This document shows positions 44,295 through 53,681 of a stretch of DNA of 64,000 bases, one piece after another. The notes under the pieces were generated by a model. That model searched no databases and was not told the origin of the DNA. It was given only the letters and a program-made list of their open reading frames with translations. The stretch comes from SG8-41 sp963802355 (GTDB lineage: Bacteria; Pseudomonadota; Gammaproteobacteria; Burkholderiales; SG8-41): the NCBI GenBank assembly GCA_963802355.1, contig CAWDIV010000021.1, positions 372,001-436,000 on the forward strand. Direction: 5' to 3'. The position numbers and the translations under genes are program-made. Within the stretch, counting starts at the first letter, position 1. Each line of letters opens with the position of its first letter.

Positions 44295-45404
44295 TTACCG
44301 GTCGTCGCCGCGAGAACGGCTGGCGAGAGCCCTCGCGCGGCGCGAAGCGAGCTGCTCTTTGAAATCGCTTAACTTCATGACCGCGATGCCCTCGCGCCTG
44401 TAGTGCGACCGATGGTGGTAGATGCTCTTGTAGAAATCGCAGCTGCGGCAGATCGGCCTGAATTCTCCGCGCTGCTGCTCGTCGATGATGGCCATGTAGC
44501 GCGGGTTATCCGGTGACACGATATCCGCGAGCGGGGTGGTGGTGACGTCGCCGATCTGGAGCGTCGCGTCCACGTCACGGCAGGCGCAGGCGTTCACGAC
44601 GCCCGTTGCGGTCACCTGCACGCTGTTGAAAAGCTTCTCGCACGCGCCGTACTTGTAGGTCGTTTCCGTCGAGTTCACGTGCATGTCGAGGCCTTCGACG
44701 TCCTGCTGCGAGATGTAGCCGCCCCAGTTGTTGTAGACGCCGGGCGAGACCCAGATTTCGACGCCGGCGGCGCGGAAGCGCTCGACGAGCGCGAGCAGGT
44801 CGCTCGTCGCGCCTTTGGGCCCCTTGCGCGACGTCCGCAGTCCGATGGCAAGCTCGTACGAGGCGCGGGCGTTGACCCGGAGCAATGCTTCGAGGTTCGC
44901 GACGAGACGTGCGTAAAGCTTTTCCGTCCCGCCGGCGATCGCGATGAAGCTGTCGAGGTCGTGGCCGTACACGCTGACGGTCAGGTGCTTGAGTTTCCGC
45001 AGATCGGCCAGGCGCTCGACCGTTTCCGGCTTCGGGATCGTCAGGTTGGTAAAAAACTCGTAACTTGAGACCTGCGAATGCTGCTCGAGGTATTGGAGCT
45101 TGCGCATCAGCGTGCGGTCCATGAACAAATCGCCCGTGCACGGCGTCAGGTCGAACCGGCTGTAGCCGAGCTCGACCGCTTGACGCACCGTGTGCACGAA
45201 AGGTTCATCCTTCATGCTGACCGTCGGGGTCGATTTCTTGGTGTAAGCGCAGAACCTGCACTTCAAATTGCACGCGCTGCTGGTCTCGATATGGAAGAGC
45301 GACCGGTCGCGCTGGATGAATTCGCGTCCGAGCGCGCGATTCACCCCAATCTCGAGCCGGATCAGTAGATTACGCAGGTGGTTCGCTGCGGACAGCAGAG
45401 ACAT
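44295..45404 (-). CDS. Radical SAM protein with a SPASM-like C-terminal cysteine cluster
   Basis: The 369-residue protein has the radical SAM motif CNLKCRFC (C45, C49, C52), giving a 4Fe-4S cluster that cleaves S-adenosylmethionine, and the partial barrel (FDLTPCTGDLFMD, TNLTIPKPETVERLADL). C-terminal cysteines in YGACEKLFN, NACACRDVD and ICRSCDFY resemble SPASM auxiliary-cluster sites, common in peptide- or sugar-modifying enzymes. No precursor peptide gene is seen nearby. The 235-bp spacer to the AI-2E gene contains nothing recognisable. Confidence 0.8.
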   Translation of the reverse strand: MSLLSAANHLRNLLIRLEIGVNRALGREFIQRDRSLFHIETSSACNLKCRFCAYTKKSTPTVSMKDEPFVHTVRQAVELGYSRFDLTPCTGDLFMDRTLMRKLQYLEQHSQVSSYEFFTNLTIPKPETVERLADLRKLKHLTVSVYGHDLDSFIAIAGGTEKLYARLVANLEALLRVNARASYELAIGLRTSRKGPKGATSDLLALVERFRAAGVEIWVSPGVYNNWGGYISQQDVEGLDMHVNSTETTYKYGACEKLFNSVQVTATGVVNACACRDVDATLQIGDVTTTPLADIVSPDNPRYMAIIDEQQRGEFRPICRSCDFYKSIYHHRSHYRREGIAVMKLSDFKEQLASRRARALASRSRGDDR

Positions 45405-45575
45405 CTACGCCGCTCCTTCGCTTCGCCGCGGGCGCAAGGGCGCGGAACCTCCCACACCGCCTCTTCGGTGCAGCTTCCCTGCACCTTCCGGGCGCAACGG
45501 TGCGCCTAGGCGCTTATGGCCACTAACCTCAAATTCCACGGCGTCGGACAATTTGGCATGGGAATTCTATTTTAC

Positions 45576-45610
45576 GGCAAATACTGCACCGGCTCTCCCC
45601 GATCACGCAA
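45576..45610. repeat. Dispersed repeat, copy 2 (partner at 42182-42215)
   Basis: See the match at 42182-42215. The surrounding 45405-45751 spacer has no gene that can be supported. Confidence 0.45.
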
Positions 45611-45751
45611 ACGCAATGAATTGATGGCGGGCGGCACGCAGCTTATGATCGCAGCCGTGTCGTCACCCTCTCCGTTACGGGTGCCGGCGCGACCTTCCCA
45701 TCAATTGGGGCAAGCTTATCAAGACCATAGGCCCGACGCTGCAGTAAATGA

Positions 45752-46624
45752 GTGAACGATATGGCGCTCCACTACGACAAGCTGATCAACTTCAAAATCC
45801 CGCAGGTCGAGCAGCGCGTTACGAAGCGCGACACCATGCTGTACGCGCTGGGCGTCGGGCTGGGCGCAGATCCGTGCGATCTCGACCAGCTCAAGTTCGT
45901 ATACGAGCAGGATCTCCAGGCGCTGCCGACGATGGCAATCATACTGGGCTATGCCGGGGCGTGGGCTTCGAAACATCCCGAGCTCGGCGTCACCGGCAGC
46001 CACACAGTACATGGCGAGCAGGGATTCCGCATCGTGAAGGCGCTGCCGATCGAAGGTGACGTCATCGGCAAGACCCGCGTGATCGGCGTGGTAGACAAGG
46101 GCCAGGGCAAGGGCGCCCTCCTCATGACTGAAAACACGGTGAGCGAAAAAGCAACTGGAGACGTGATATGCACACTTACGTCCACGACCTTCTGCCGTGC
46201 GGACGGCGGCTTCAATGGTCCGACCGGCCCGCTCAAATCGCTGCACCCCGTGCCCGAGACGACGCCCCAATTCGTCTGTGACCTACCTACCCTGCCGCAG
46301 GCCGCTCTCATCTACCGGCTCTCCGGCGATTACAACCCGCTGCACGCTGACCCGGCACATGCCCAAAAGGTGGGCTTCAAGTCTCCCATACTTCACGGGC
46401 GCTGCACCTTCAGCGTCGCGGGCCACGCCCTGCTGAAAACGATGTGCGGCTACGACCCGCGACGTTTCGTTTCGATGGAGGGGCGGTTCTCATCACCGGT
46501 GTATCCGGGCGAAACCATACGCACGGAGATGTGGCAGGATGGCAACGTGGTGACTTTCCGCGCGACGGTCCCGGCGCGCGGCGCGACGGTGCTCAACAAC
46601 GGCCGCGCCGAAATCAAGGTTTAA
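45752..46624 (+). CDS. MaoC-like double-hotdog enoyl-CoA hydratase family protein
   Basis: The 290-residue protein has an N-terminal hotdog half (RDTMLYALGVGLGADP) and a C-terminal MaoC domain with the catalytic signature YRLSGDYNPLHADPAHAQKVGFKSPILHGRC, whose Asp/His pair hydrates enoyl-CoA. Two-hotdog proteins of this size are (R)-specific 2-enoyl-CoA hydratases like the eukaryotic MFE-2 hydratase. The start is a GTG at 45752 or, three codons later, an ATG at 45761; no ribosome-binding site decides between them. Confidence 0.9.
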   Translation: MNDMALHYDKLINFKIPQVEQRVTKRDTMLYALGVGLGADPCDLDQLKFVYEQDLQALPTMAIILGYAGAWASKHPELGVTGSHTVHGEQGFRIVKALPIEGDVIGKTRVIGVVDKGQGKGALLMTENTVSEKATGDVICTLTSTTFCRADGGFNGPTGPLKSLHPVPETTPQFVCDLPTLPQAALIYRLSGDYNPLHADPAHAQKVGFKSPILHGRCTFSVAGHALLKTMCGYDPRRFVSMEGRFSSPVYPGETIRTEMWQDGNVVTFRATVPARGATVLNNGRAEIKV

Positions 46625-46697
46625 TGCTGAATGTTCAATGCTTAATGGTTAATGGTCGTCCTCTTATTCAACATTCAAAATTGAGAATTCAACATTG
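46622..46697. repeat. AT-rich mirrored repeat of TCAATG/ATTCAACATT units
   Basis: Direct AATG-rich units (TGAATGTTCAATGCTTAATGG) are mirrored by ATTCAACATTCAAAATTGAG and a further ATTCAACATTG. It lies between the MaoC gene and a small membrane ORF, with much lower GC than its surroundings. Confidence 0.65.
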
Positions 46698-46841
46698 CCG
46701 TTTCTAGACTGGCTGCTGAAGAATTGGGGATGGCTGGCGCTGACGCTCGCGGGCGGCGCCTATTTTTGTTTCTACGTCATGATGGCGCGGGAGCGCCGCG
46801 CCAGTCCTAACGCCAGACGCCGGCCCGAAAAGGACTGCTGA
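46695..46841 (+). CDS. Possible small membrane protein (48 aa, TTG start)
   Basis: The frame reads LPFLDWLLKNWGWLALTLAG, then GAYFCFYVMMARERRASPN and an Arg/Lys-rich tail: a single transmembrane helix followed by a positive-inside tail. It ends one base before the ATG of the alpha/beta hydrolase, suggesting coupling. The start is within the AT-rich repeat and only a TTG is available. It is too short to confirm. Confidence 0.45.
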   Translation: MPFLDWLLKNWGWLALTLAGGAYFCFYVMMARERRASPNARRRPEKDC

Positions 46842-46842
46842 A

Positions 46843-47637
46843 ATGGCCGGGAACGCACCCGCAAATCGCATCATGGCCGAGCGCGGCGAGGTGCGTATTG
46901 AGGTGCTCGCTCAGGGCAACGGGCCCCTGGTCGTGATGATCCCGTCCCTGGGCCGCCCGGCGGAGGATTTCGACGACCTGTCGCGGCGTCTTGCGGCAAC
47001 CGGCTACCGCGTGCTGCGCCCGCAGCCGCGGGGCATCGGCAGGAGCAGCGGCCCCATGACGGGCATCACGCTGCACGACTATGCGCGCGACGTCGCCGCG
47101 GTGATCGAAGGGAATGGCGGCGGACCTGCCGTCGTGGCGGGACACGCATTCGGCAATTTCGTCGCTCGCACGACGGCGGCAGATTTTCCGGATCTGGTCA
47201 AAGCCGTGGTGCTGCTCGGCGCAACCCACGTGTGGCCGGTGCCGCCGAACATCCGTGCGTCCATCAACAAGAGCCACGAGATTTCGCTGCCCGAGGAAGA
47301 GCGTATCCGCTGCATGAAGCACGCATTCTTCGCGCCGGGCAACGACCCGCGCGTCTGGCTGGATGGATGGCATGAAGAAGTGATGCACGCAGAGCGTGAC
47401 GCCACGGAGGCGACCCCGAAAGAGGAATGGTGGTTCGCCGGGCGCGCGCCGGTCCTCGACGTGCAGCCCGCGCAGGATGTCATGACGCCCCCCGAAAGCA
47501 GGAACCGGTATCGCGACGAGTTGGGCGCGGACCGCGTAACCATGACGGTCATCCCGAATGCCGGGCACGCTCTGTTGCCGGAGCAGCCGGCAGCCGTGGG
47601 CAAGGCGCTACTCGATTACCTGTCCAAGCTGAGTTGA
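46843..47637 (+). CDS. Alpha/beta-hydrolase-fold protein with Ala at the nucleophile position
   Basis: The 264-residue protein has the fold's landmarks: oxyanion region MIPSLGRPAEDFDDL, GYRVLRPQPRGIGRSSGP, the nucleophile elbow VVAGHAFGNFVAR and the late histidine in IPNAGHALLPEQPAAV. The elbow reads G-H-A-F-G, so the usual Ser is Ala. It may be a non-hydrolytic member, or use other residues as in some cofactor-free oxygenases and lyases. It is coupled to the small membrane ORF upstream. Confidence 0.83.
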   Translation: MAGNAPANRIMAERGEVRIEVLAQGNGPLVVMIPSLGRPAEDFDDLSRRLAATGYRVLRPQPRGIGRSSGPMTGITLHDYARDVAAVIEGNGGGPAVVAGHAFGNFVARTTAADFPDLVKAVVLLGATHVWPVPPNIRASINKSHEISLPEEERIRCMKHAFFAPGNDPRVWLDGWHEEVMHAERDATEATPKEEWWFAGRAPVLDVQPAQDVMTPPESRNRYRDELGADRVTMTVIPNAGHALLPEQPAAVGKALLDYLSKLS

Positions 47638-47995
47638 TGCAACCGCCTATGAACGCCTGTTCGAAGACGGCACGGGGATGATACTTCTATCTACTGGCCT
47701 TGAGTCTTTTCATATTCATACGCCGGGAGGATCGATCACTGTATAGCGCTGCGAAAACGGATCTTGATCTTGGGGCCCCTGAGAGGCGCCGAGCAGCGCA
47801 GCCAAGGTCGGGGTAGTCGGCGAACACTGTCGAACCAGAATGTCCTTGTTAGAGTGTCCGAGGAACCGTCCACGACTATGCATTCAGAAAGGAAATGATC
47901 GGTGAGTTGCGCAGCCGCCGACCTTGGCGAGCAGCGCAGGGATACCGCACGAGGAAACGAGGTGGCGGCGCCGACCCGGGGAGCCCCTTTCTCTC

Positions 47996-49321
47996 GTGAG
48001 TCTCTTTGGGGGAGTGTACGGACCGGGGAGATAGGTAACACCTGTGCGAGGACATGGGTAACACTACGCGATGGATTTGTAATCGCGCAAGCGCAGACGC
48101 AAAAAGCGCTTGTGACAGAAGTACACCTCGTATGCCCCGTCTTCGCTTGAATCAGGGCGAAACGCGATAGGCAGGCGGTGCAATGCATTCGAAACCCTCA
48201 GACGTCGTCCCTTGAAGCGCACCTTTCCATTCCAGCCGACGTTGACGACGATATCGTGTGGCCCGTATTCGATGGGCGGCAACTTTTCCGGCAACGTTCG
48301 CGCACTGGGTTGATAGTGCTCAATCGGAGTGTCCATATCCAATGATTCGTGAGGGCGTTGCTCGTTATAGACGTGACGCCAATAGTCGAGGGCGCGCTGT
48401 ACCTGTGCGAGATTCTCGAAGCTACGTCCATTGAGCACTTCGGCTTTAAGCGAGCGATGGAAGCGCTCGTCCTTGCCATTGGTTTGGGGATGTGCCGGCG
48501 CGCTATGGCTGACACGGATGCCCAGCCGGATGAGCCATACGGTAAGGTGGGTAATGCCGTGTTCGTGTTGGCTCGGACTGCCCCATGGAGCCCCATTGTC
48601 GGCATTCATACGAACCGGCAGCCCATAGCGGCGGAAGGTCTCGGTGAGCAAGGGCTGAACGCTCTGTGTATTGGTATGAGTGCACGCGGCCAGCACCAGG
48701 TTGTAACGTGAATGGTCATCGATCACCGTGAGGGGATGACAAAGGCCCGCTGGCGTCGAGAAATAGCCCTTGAAGTCGATCTGCCACAGCTCATTGGGTT
48801 GTGCATGCTCGAAACGCTGCCACGCAGTAGCTTGCGCGCTGGCCACCTCGCTGATCAGCCCGTGCCGGTGCAGAATGGAGGTTACGGTACTTGGTGCTGG
48901 AGCATCGGTGTGCCCGAGTTTCTTCAGGCGCTTGCTGATCTTGCGCCCGCCCCATGCGGGGTGTTCCTGGCGCAATGCAAGCACCTGTGCTTCAAGCTCA
49001 GAGGATGTGCGAGATGGCGAGCACAGCGGCCGGCGCGATCGCTCCTGCAGACCTCGCACCTCGTCTTGCGCCTCACGCGCAAGCCACTTATATCCGGTCT
49101 TAGGGCTGATGCCAAAGCGCCGGCACAGCTCACGGCGATTTACGCCTTCTTGCCTAGCCAACAGAACAAACTCACGTCGTAGACTCATGGTGTCTCGGGT
49201 GTCCCAAGGCATGGTGAACAATCCTTCCGACCGGTGTATGACCAGCCAGAAAGTGTTACCCATGTCCTCGCACACCCGTTACCCATGTGTCCGGTCTGTA
49301 CAGGGGAGCAAAGAGAGTCAC
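47996..49321 (-). mobile_element. IS481-family insertion sequence
   Basis: The element contains one transposase gene. The ends are long inverted repeats: TGTACGGACCGG... from 48015 inward and TGTACAGACCGG... from 49302 inward, sharing GTGCGAGGACATGGGTAACAC further inside. The similarity continues 19 bp outward on both sides (GTGAGTCTCTTTG at 47996 and GTGACTCTCTTTG ending at 49321), so the true ends may be there. No clear target duplication is seen. It lies between the hydrolase and the acyl-CoA synthetase. The preceding 47638-47995 spacer has no recognisable gene. Confidence 0.85.
48064..49212 (-). CDS. IS481-family transposase
   Basis: The 382-residue protein has an N-terminal helix-turn-helix (GVNRRELCRRFGISPKTGYKWL) and a retroviral-integrase-type DDE core: first Asp in WQIDFKGYF, second in MNADNGAPWG, and Glu in HPQTNGKDERFHRSLKAEV. 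It is full-length and appears intact. An internal ATG at 49191 is an alternative start. It lies within the inverted repeats at 47996-49321. Confidence 0.93.
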   Translation of the reverse strand: MPWDTRDTMSLRREFVLLARQEGVNRRELCRRFGISPKTGYKWLAREAQDEVRGLQERSRRPLCSPSRTSSELEAQVLALRQEHPAWGGRKISKRLKKLGHTDAPAPSTVTSILHRHGLISEVASAQATAWQRFEHAQPNELWQIDFKGYFSTPAGLCHPLTVIDDHSRYNLVLAACTHTNTQSVQPLLTETFRRYGLPVRMNADNGAPWGSPSQHEHGITHLTVWLIRLGIRVSHSAPAHPQTNGKDERFHRSLKAEVLNGRSFENLAQVQRALDYWRHVYNEQRPHESLDMDTPIEHYQPSARTLPEKLPPIEYGPHDIVVNVGWNGKVRFKGRRLRVSNALHRLPIAFRPDSSEDGAYEVYFCHKRFLRLRLRDYKSIA

Positions 49322-49461
49322 TGGGCCCCGCGAGGGGACCTATGAGATATGAAGGATAACCTCGGATATTGTGATCTTGATTCGTGTCCCGTATGCGTTT
49401 ATCGACCTCCATTTACGGCTAAACTGCTTTCTTGATATCGGATTTTCAGGACCTCGTAGCG

Positions 49462-51623
49462 ATGCCTGACTCGTCTGTCGCAACACCGGAACGACAGTCT
49501 CGCACCGACCTCTCGCGCTTTCTTAACCCGCGCGGCATAGCGGTCGTCGGCGTATCGAGCGACCCCGCCCGCATCGGCGGACAGGCACTGAGATTGCTCA
49601 CCGACTTCGGCTATACCGGCAAGATCTATCCAGTCAATCCGAAGTATCAGTGAGGTGAAGGGTCTCACCTGCTATCCCGATCTCACCGCAGTGCCGCAAC
49701 CCTGCGACGTCGCGCTTATCGCCGTTTCTGCCCCGCAAGTAGCGGGGGCGATCGAGCAGTGCGGCAAGGCCGGCATCCCGTTTGCGCTCGTGCTCGCGGG
49801 CGGTTTCAGCGAAGTAGGCGAGGAAGGCAAGGCGCTGCAGGAGAAGCTCATCGAGACCGCGCGCAAGGCCAACGTGCGCATGGTCGGGCCCAACTGTCTC
49901 GGCATACTGAATCTGAAGGACAACGCGCGCATCGGCTTCGGTGGCACATCGCAGATGAAAACGCTCATACCGGGCCCCATGGCGATGGTGACCCAGAGCG
50001 GCGGCTTCGGCTTCGGCGTCGTGGCCGTCGCCGCCTATTTCGGCGTCGGCTGCAACTACGCCATTTCGACCGGCAACGAGGCCGACCTCACGCTGCTCGA
50101 CTGGGTCGCCGATCTGATCGAGCGGCCCGATGTGGAGATCGTCGTGGCCTTCATGGAAGGGATCACCGATGGTCGCCGCCTGATCGAAATCGGTGAGCGC
50201 GCGCTCGAGCTCGGCAAGCCGATACTGGCTTGGAAGGTGGGCAATACCGACATCGGCAGCCGGGCGGCGATCTCGCATTCGGCACGGATGACCTCGGGCT
50301 ACGAGCTGTATCGCGCGGCATTCAAGCGTGGCGGCCTGGTCGAGATCCGCGACGTGGATGATCTCGTCGACATCGCGAAGGCGTTCCTCATCCGCAAGCT
50401 TCCGGCCGGCGACCGTGTCGGGGTGCTCACGCTATCCGGAGGCGCGGGCGTGCTGCTCGCGGACCGCTGCGTCGAAAGCGGACTGCAGTTGCCGGCGCTC
50501 TCCGACGCGACTACCGCGGAGCTGCGCGAAACGCTGGTATCGTTCGCTTCCTGCAACAACCCGGTTGATGCTACAGCCCACGGCTACAACGACAATTTCG
50601 CGTCCTATGGCAAGGCGGTCGAGCTGGTGCTGACCGATCCCAACATCGACCAGGTCGTCGCGCGCGTGCCGCGCGGAAAATCGGCCCGGCCGTGGTCTGA
50701 AAATCTGCTCAAGGTCCTGAGCAAAACCGACAAGCCCCTCATACTCAACTGGCCCACCGCGCCGGACGACAACGGCGACGTGCTCGCCTACCTCGAGGAA
50801 AACGGGGTTCCCTGCGTACTCGGCGCGGGTCGCGCGGCCCATGCGCTGGCGGCGTTGACGGAATTCGCCCGCAAGCGCCGCGCCTATCAGCAGCGAGACC
50901 GGCGCGAATTGAAGCGGATCGTGGAACGCAAGGCGCTCGAACTGCCGCGCGGGATCGGCGACGCTGGGGGAACGGCGCTCCAAGCAACTGCTCGAGCGTT
51001 ACGGCGTGCCGGTGGTCAAGGAAGCATTACTGAAGCTCTCGGAAATCGAATCGCTGAAGTCGGCGCCCCTCGCCTTCCCCGTTGCACTGAAGATCGAATC
51101 CCCCGACGTGCCTCACAAGACCGAAGCGGGGGGCGTGAAGCTGGGCATACAGGATCTCGCCGGCCTCAAACTCGCCGCGCGGGAGATCGTAGCGGCGGTG
51201 AAGATCCATGATCCGGACGCGCGCATCGAAGGCCTGCTGGTACAGGGGATGGCCTCGGGCGTGGAAGTGATCGTGGGCGCGGTCAACGATGCATGCTTCG
51301 GACCCACGGTCGCTTTCGGGCTCGGCGGAATCTACACCGAGCTGCTGAAAGACGTCACGTATCGCTTCGCGCCGTTCGACATACAAACCGCGCGGGAAAT
51401 GATCGCGGAAATCAGAGGAGCACCCCTGCTAACCGGCTACCGCGGGCGTCCCGCGCTCGATGTCGCTGCACTCGCCGATACGCTGTCGCGGGTGTCACTC
51501 CTCATCGCCGACCATGCGGACCGCATCGCGGAGATCGATGTGAACCCGCTGTTCGTGCGCGACGCGGGACAGGGGGTCGTCGCCGCCGACGCGTTGATCG
51601 TGCTAAGGGAGAAGACAGATTGA
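49462..51623 (+). pseudogene. Acyl-CoA synthetase (NDP-forming) with two +1 frameshifts
   Basis: The N-terminal part is the CoA-binding Rossmann domain (FLNPRGIAVVGVSSDPARIGGQALRLL), ending KIYPVNPKYQ. After CAGTGAGGTG (one extra T) the frame continues GLTCYPDLTAVPQPCDVALI through the ligase-CoA domain (MVGPNCLGILNL; TQSGGFGFGVV). At about 50965 (GGCGACGCTGGGG, one extra base) it shifts again to TLGERRSKQLLERYGVPVV and the ATP-grasp domain (KIESPDVPHKTEAGGVKLG). Both corrections give 719 residues, normal for the fused ADP-forming synthetase. The family makes acyl-CoA from acid, ATP and CoA. AGGACC precedes the ATG. DUF35 and thiolase genes follow. Confidence 0.88.
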
Positions 51624-51664
51624 CCGCAGAGACGCTGAGGATCCGCGGCGAGTAACGTACCATC

Positions 51665-51848
51665 CCGTCATTCCCGGGAAGCCGGGAATCCAGAATGAGC
51701 AAAGAAAGACGTCCGAGCGTATATATGCTCGCCAGCAAACGAAACGGCACGCTCTATGTGTGAGACTGGATGCCCCGCCTCCGCGGGCATGACGACTCAA
51801 GCAGAGAACTGGATGCATGCCCTCGCGGAGGCGGGGGCATGCACGACG
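51665..51848. repeat. Cluster of three REP-like palindromic units
   Basis: CCGTCATTCCCGGGAAGCCGGGAATCCAG (51665-51693), CTGGATGCCCCGCC...GGCATGACGAC (51765-51795) and CTGGATGCATGCCC...GCATGCACGACG (51809-51848) are related palindromes of the widespread GTCATTCCCGCGAAAGCGGG-type intergenic repeat. The first is inverted relative to the other two. They lie between the acyl-CoA synthetase and the DUF35 gene. Confidence 0.75.
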
Positions 51849-51865
51849 CATAGGAAAGGAAGGCT

Positions 51866-52303
51866 ATGGAAGATCTGAAGAAGAAGTCGCCGTTAGGCAT
51901 CTACATCGAGCATTGCAAAAAGGGCGAGCTGGCTTACCAGGTGTCCAGGGACGGCAAGCCGGTGTTCTTTCCGCGCCTCGTTGCCCCGGGCGCCGCGAAC
52001 GCCGCGGGCGGCGGCCTCGAGTGGCGCGTCTCCAAGGGACTGGGGACCGTGCACGCGACCACTGTGGTGTACGCCAAGGACAAGTCACCCTGGAACGTTG
52101 CGCTCATCGATATCGATGAAGGATTCCGCATGATGAGCCGCGTCGAGGACGTGGATCCCATGCAGGTAAAGATCGGGATGCGCGTGAAGGTGCGCATGCA
52201 TCCGGGCGACGAGAAGCAGCCGCCCTATCCCGTATTCACCGTAGCGGAAGGCGCCCACCACCCCGGCCCTTCAGGCCATCCCTCCCCGGAAAGGAGGGGA
52301 TGA
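51866..52303 (+). CDS. DUF35 OB-fold acyl-CoA-associated protein lacking the zinc ribbon cysteines
   Basis: The 145-residue protein has the DUF35 pattern: GELAYQVSRDGKPVFFPRLVAPG (where a CxxC zinc ribbon normally sits, here without cysteines) and the OB fold GLGTVHATTVVYAKDKSPWNVALIDIDEGFRMMSRV. DUF35 proteins partner thiolase-like enzymes, forming hetero-oligomers in acyl-CoA or polyketide-like condensations. The next gene is such a thiolase and overlaps it by 4 bp. The last 15 residues (AHHPGPSGHPSPERRG) come from repeat-like DNA that also supplies the next gene's ribosome-binding site. Confidence 0.85.
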   Translation: MEDLKKKSPLGIYIEHCKKGELAYQVSRDGKPVFFPRLVAPGAANAAGGGLEWRVSKGLGTVHATTVVYAKDKSPWNVALIDIDEGFRMMSRVEDVDPMQVKIGMRVKVRMHPGDEKQPPYPVFTVAEGAHHPGPSGHPSPERRG

Positions 52304-53454
52304 TGGGACGCAAACGAGGCAGTGTTGCAGTAGTCGGAGCCGCCGAATCCGATCTCGGGCTGGTCGCGCCCGATACCAGCCCGACCGATCTGATGGCGCA
52401 GGCTACCTATCGGGCGCTGGAGGACTGTGGGCTGAAGCTTTCCGACATCGACTGCGTCTTTGCGGCGCACTCCCAGTCACGCATGGCCGTGCTGGAGTTG
52501 TGCGAGTACCTCCGGATCAAGCCCCGCTACGTCGACAGCACGACGATCGGCGGCTCGTCCTTCATGTCGCACCTCGCGCACGCTCAGTCCGCGATCGAGA
52601 ACGGCGACGCCGAAGTGGCGGTGATCGCCTACGGCAGCACCCAGCGCTCGGTCACCCGCGCGGCGGCGAGCGCCCGCACCTTCAATTACTACGAGACCCC
52701 CTACCGGCCGTTCCTCCCCGGGAGCGCCTACGCGCTGGCGGCCTCCCGCCATATGCACCAGTTCGGCACTACGCGCGAGCAGCTGGCGGAAGTCGCCGTC
52801 GCGGCGCGCAAATGGGCGCTGATGAATCCGGCTGCGTGGGAAAAGGAGCCCCTTACGATCGACCAGGTCTTGAATGCCCGCATGGTGAGTTATCCGTTTA
52901 CGGTGCGCGATTGTTGCCTGGTGACCGACGGCGGCGGCGCGATCATCATCACGTCCGCTGCGCGCGCGAAAACCTTGAAAAAGAAGCCAGCCTACGTTCT
53001 GGGCGTCGGCGAGGCGGCCACCCACGCCACGATCTCGAACATGCCGGACCTGACGGTAACCGCGGCCGCCGAGTCGGGACCGCAGGCGTTCAGGATGGCG
53101 GGCCTCAAGCCCGCCGACGTGGACATGCTCTCGCTCTACGACGCGTTCACGATCACGCCCATCCTGTTTCTCGAGGATCTGGGCTTCTGTCCGAAAGGCG
53201 AAGGCGGCCGCTTCGTTGCGAACGGCGCGATCGCGCCGGGGGGCAAGCTAGCCGTCAATACCAGCGGCGGCGGCCTTTCCTATTGTCATCCCGGCATGTA
53301 CGGCCTGCTGGTGATGATCGAGGCGGTCCGCCAGGTCCGCGGCGAGTGCGGCGAGCGGCAGGTGAAAGACTGCGAGGTGGCTTTAGCGCACGGAAACGGC
53401 GGGGTACTGTCCAGCGAGTGCACCGTGATATTCGGGAATGACGCGGCTTTATAG
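52300..53454 (+). CDS. Thiolase-like protein (SCP-x/lipid-transfer type)
   Basis: The 384-residue protein has the thiolase fold. The nucleophile loop reads TTIGGSSFMSH, so the catalytic Cys is Ser, as in SCP-x-like non-decarboxylating relatives. The histidine motif LSYCHPGMYGLL and a C-terminal AHGNGGVLSSE follow. It pairs with the DUF35 protein (4-bp overlap), and GGAAAGGAGGGG is its ribosome-binding site. Such pairs perform retro-aldol or acyl-transfer steps in steroid or CoA-thioester breakdown; the exact reaction here is unknown. Confidence 0.88.
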   Translation: MMGRKRGSVAVVGAAESDLGLVAPDTSPTDLMAQATYRALEDCGLKLSDIDCVFAAHSQSRMAVLELCEYLRIKPRYVDSTTIGGSSFMSHLAHAQSAIENGDAEVAVIAYGSTQRSVTRAAASARTFNYYETPYRPFLPGSAYALAASRHMHQFGTTREQLAEVAVAARKWALMNPAAWEKEPLTIDQVLNARMVSYPFTVRDCCLVTDGGGAIIITSAARAKTLKKKPAYVLGVGEAATHATISNMPDLTVTAAAESGPQAFRMAGLKPADVDMLSLYDAFTITPILFLEDLGFCPKGEGGRFVANGAIAPGGKLAVNTSGGGLSYCHPGMYGLLVMIEAVRQVRGECGERQVKDCEVALAHGNGGVLSSECTVIFGNDAAL

Positions 53455-53641
53455 ACCGCGCCCACCGTGCCGGCCGTCCGCGGTCGCATCCCCACAAGAA
53501 CACGGGCCCCTGCTCCACGCTACCGAGCGTCCACGGTCGGCTGCTTGTGCGTCTTAGCGGTCGCACCCCCGGGAAACCGGCCGCGCCGAGGGGGAAGAGG
53601 GGGCCTACCGAGACGTTAAGAAGTTTCGGCAAATCTCGATA

Positions 53642-53677
53642 GCTTGCAGCGGCGCCCGGAGTGGCGCCGCTGCAAGC
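53642..53677. terminator. Strong hairpin between convergent genes
   Basis: GCTTGCAGCGGCGCC (53642-53656) and GGCGCCGCTGCAAGC (53663-53677) are perfect 15-bp complements around CGGAGT. They lie just before the end of the minus-strand gene at 53682 and after the thiolase. Without a T-run it may terminate by other means. The 53455-53641 spacer has no gene. Confidence 0.55.
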
Positions 53678-53681
53678 CGGT

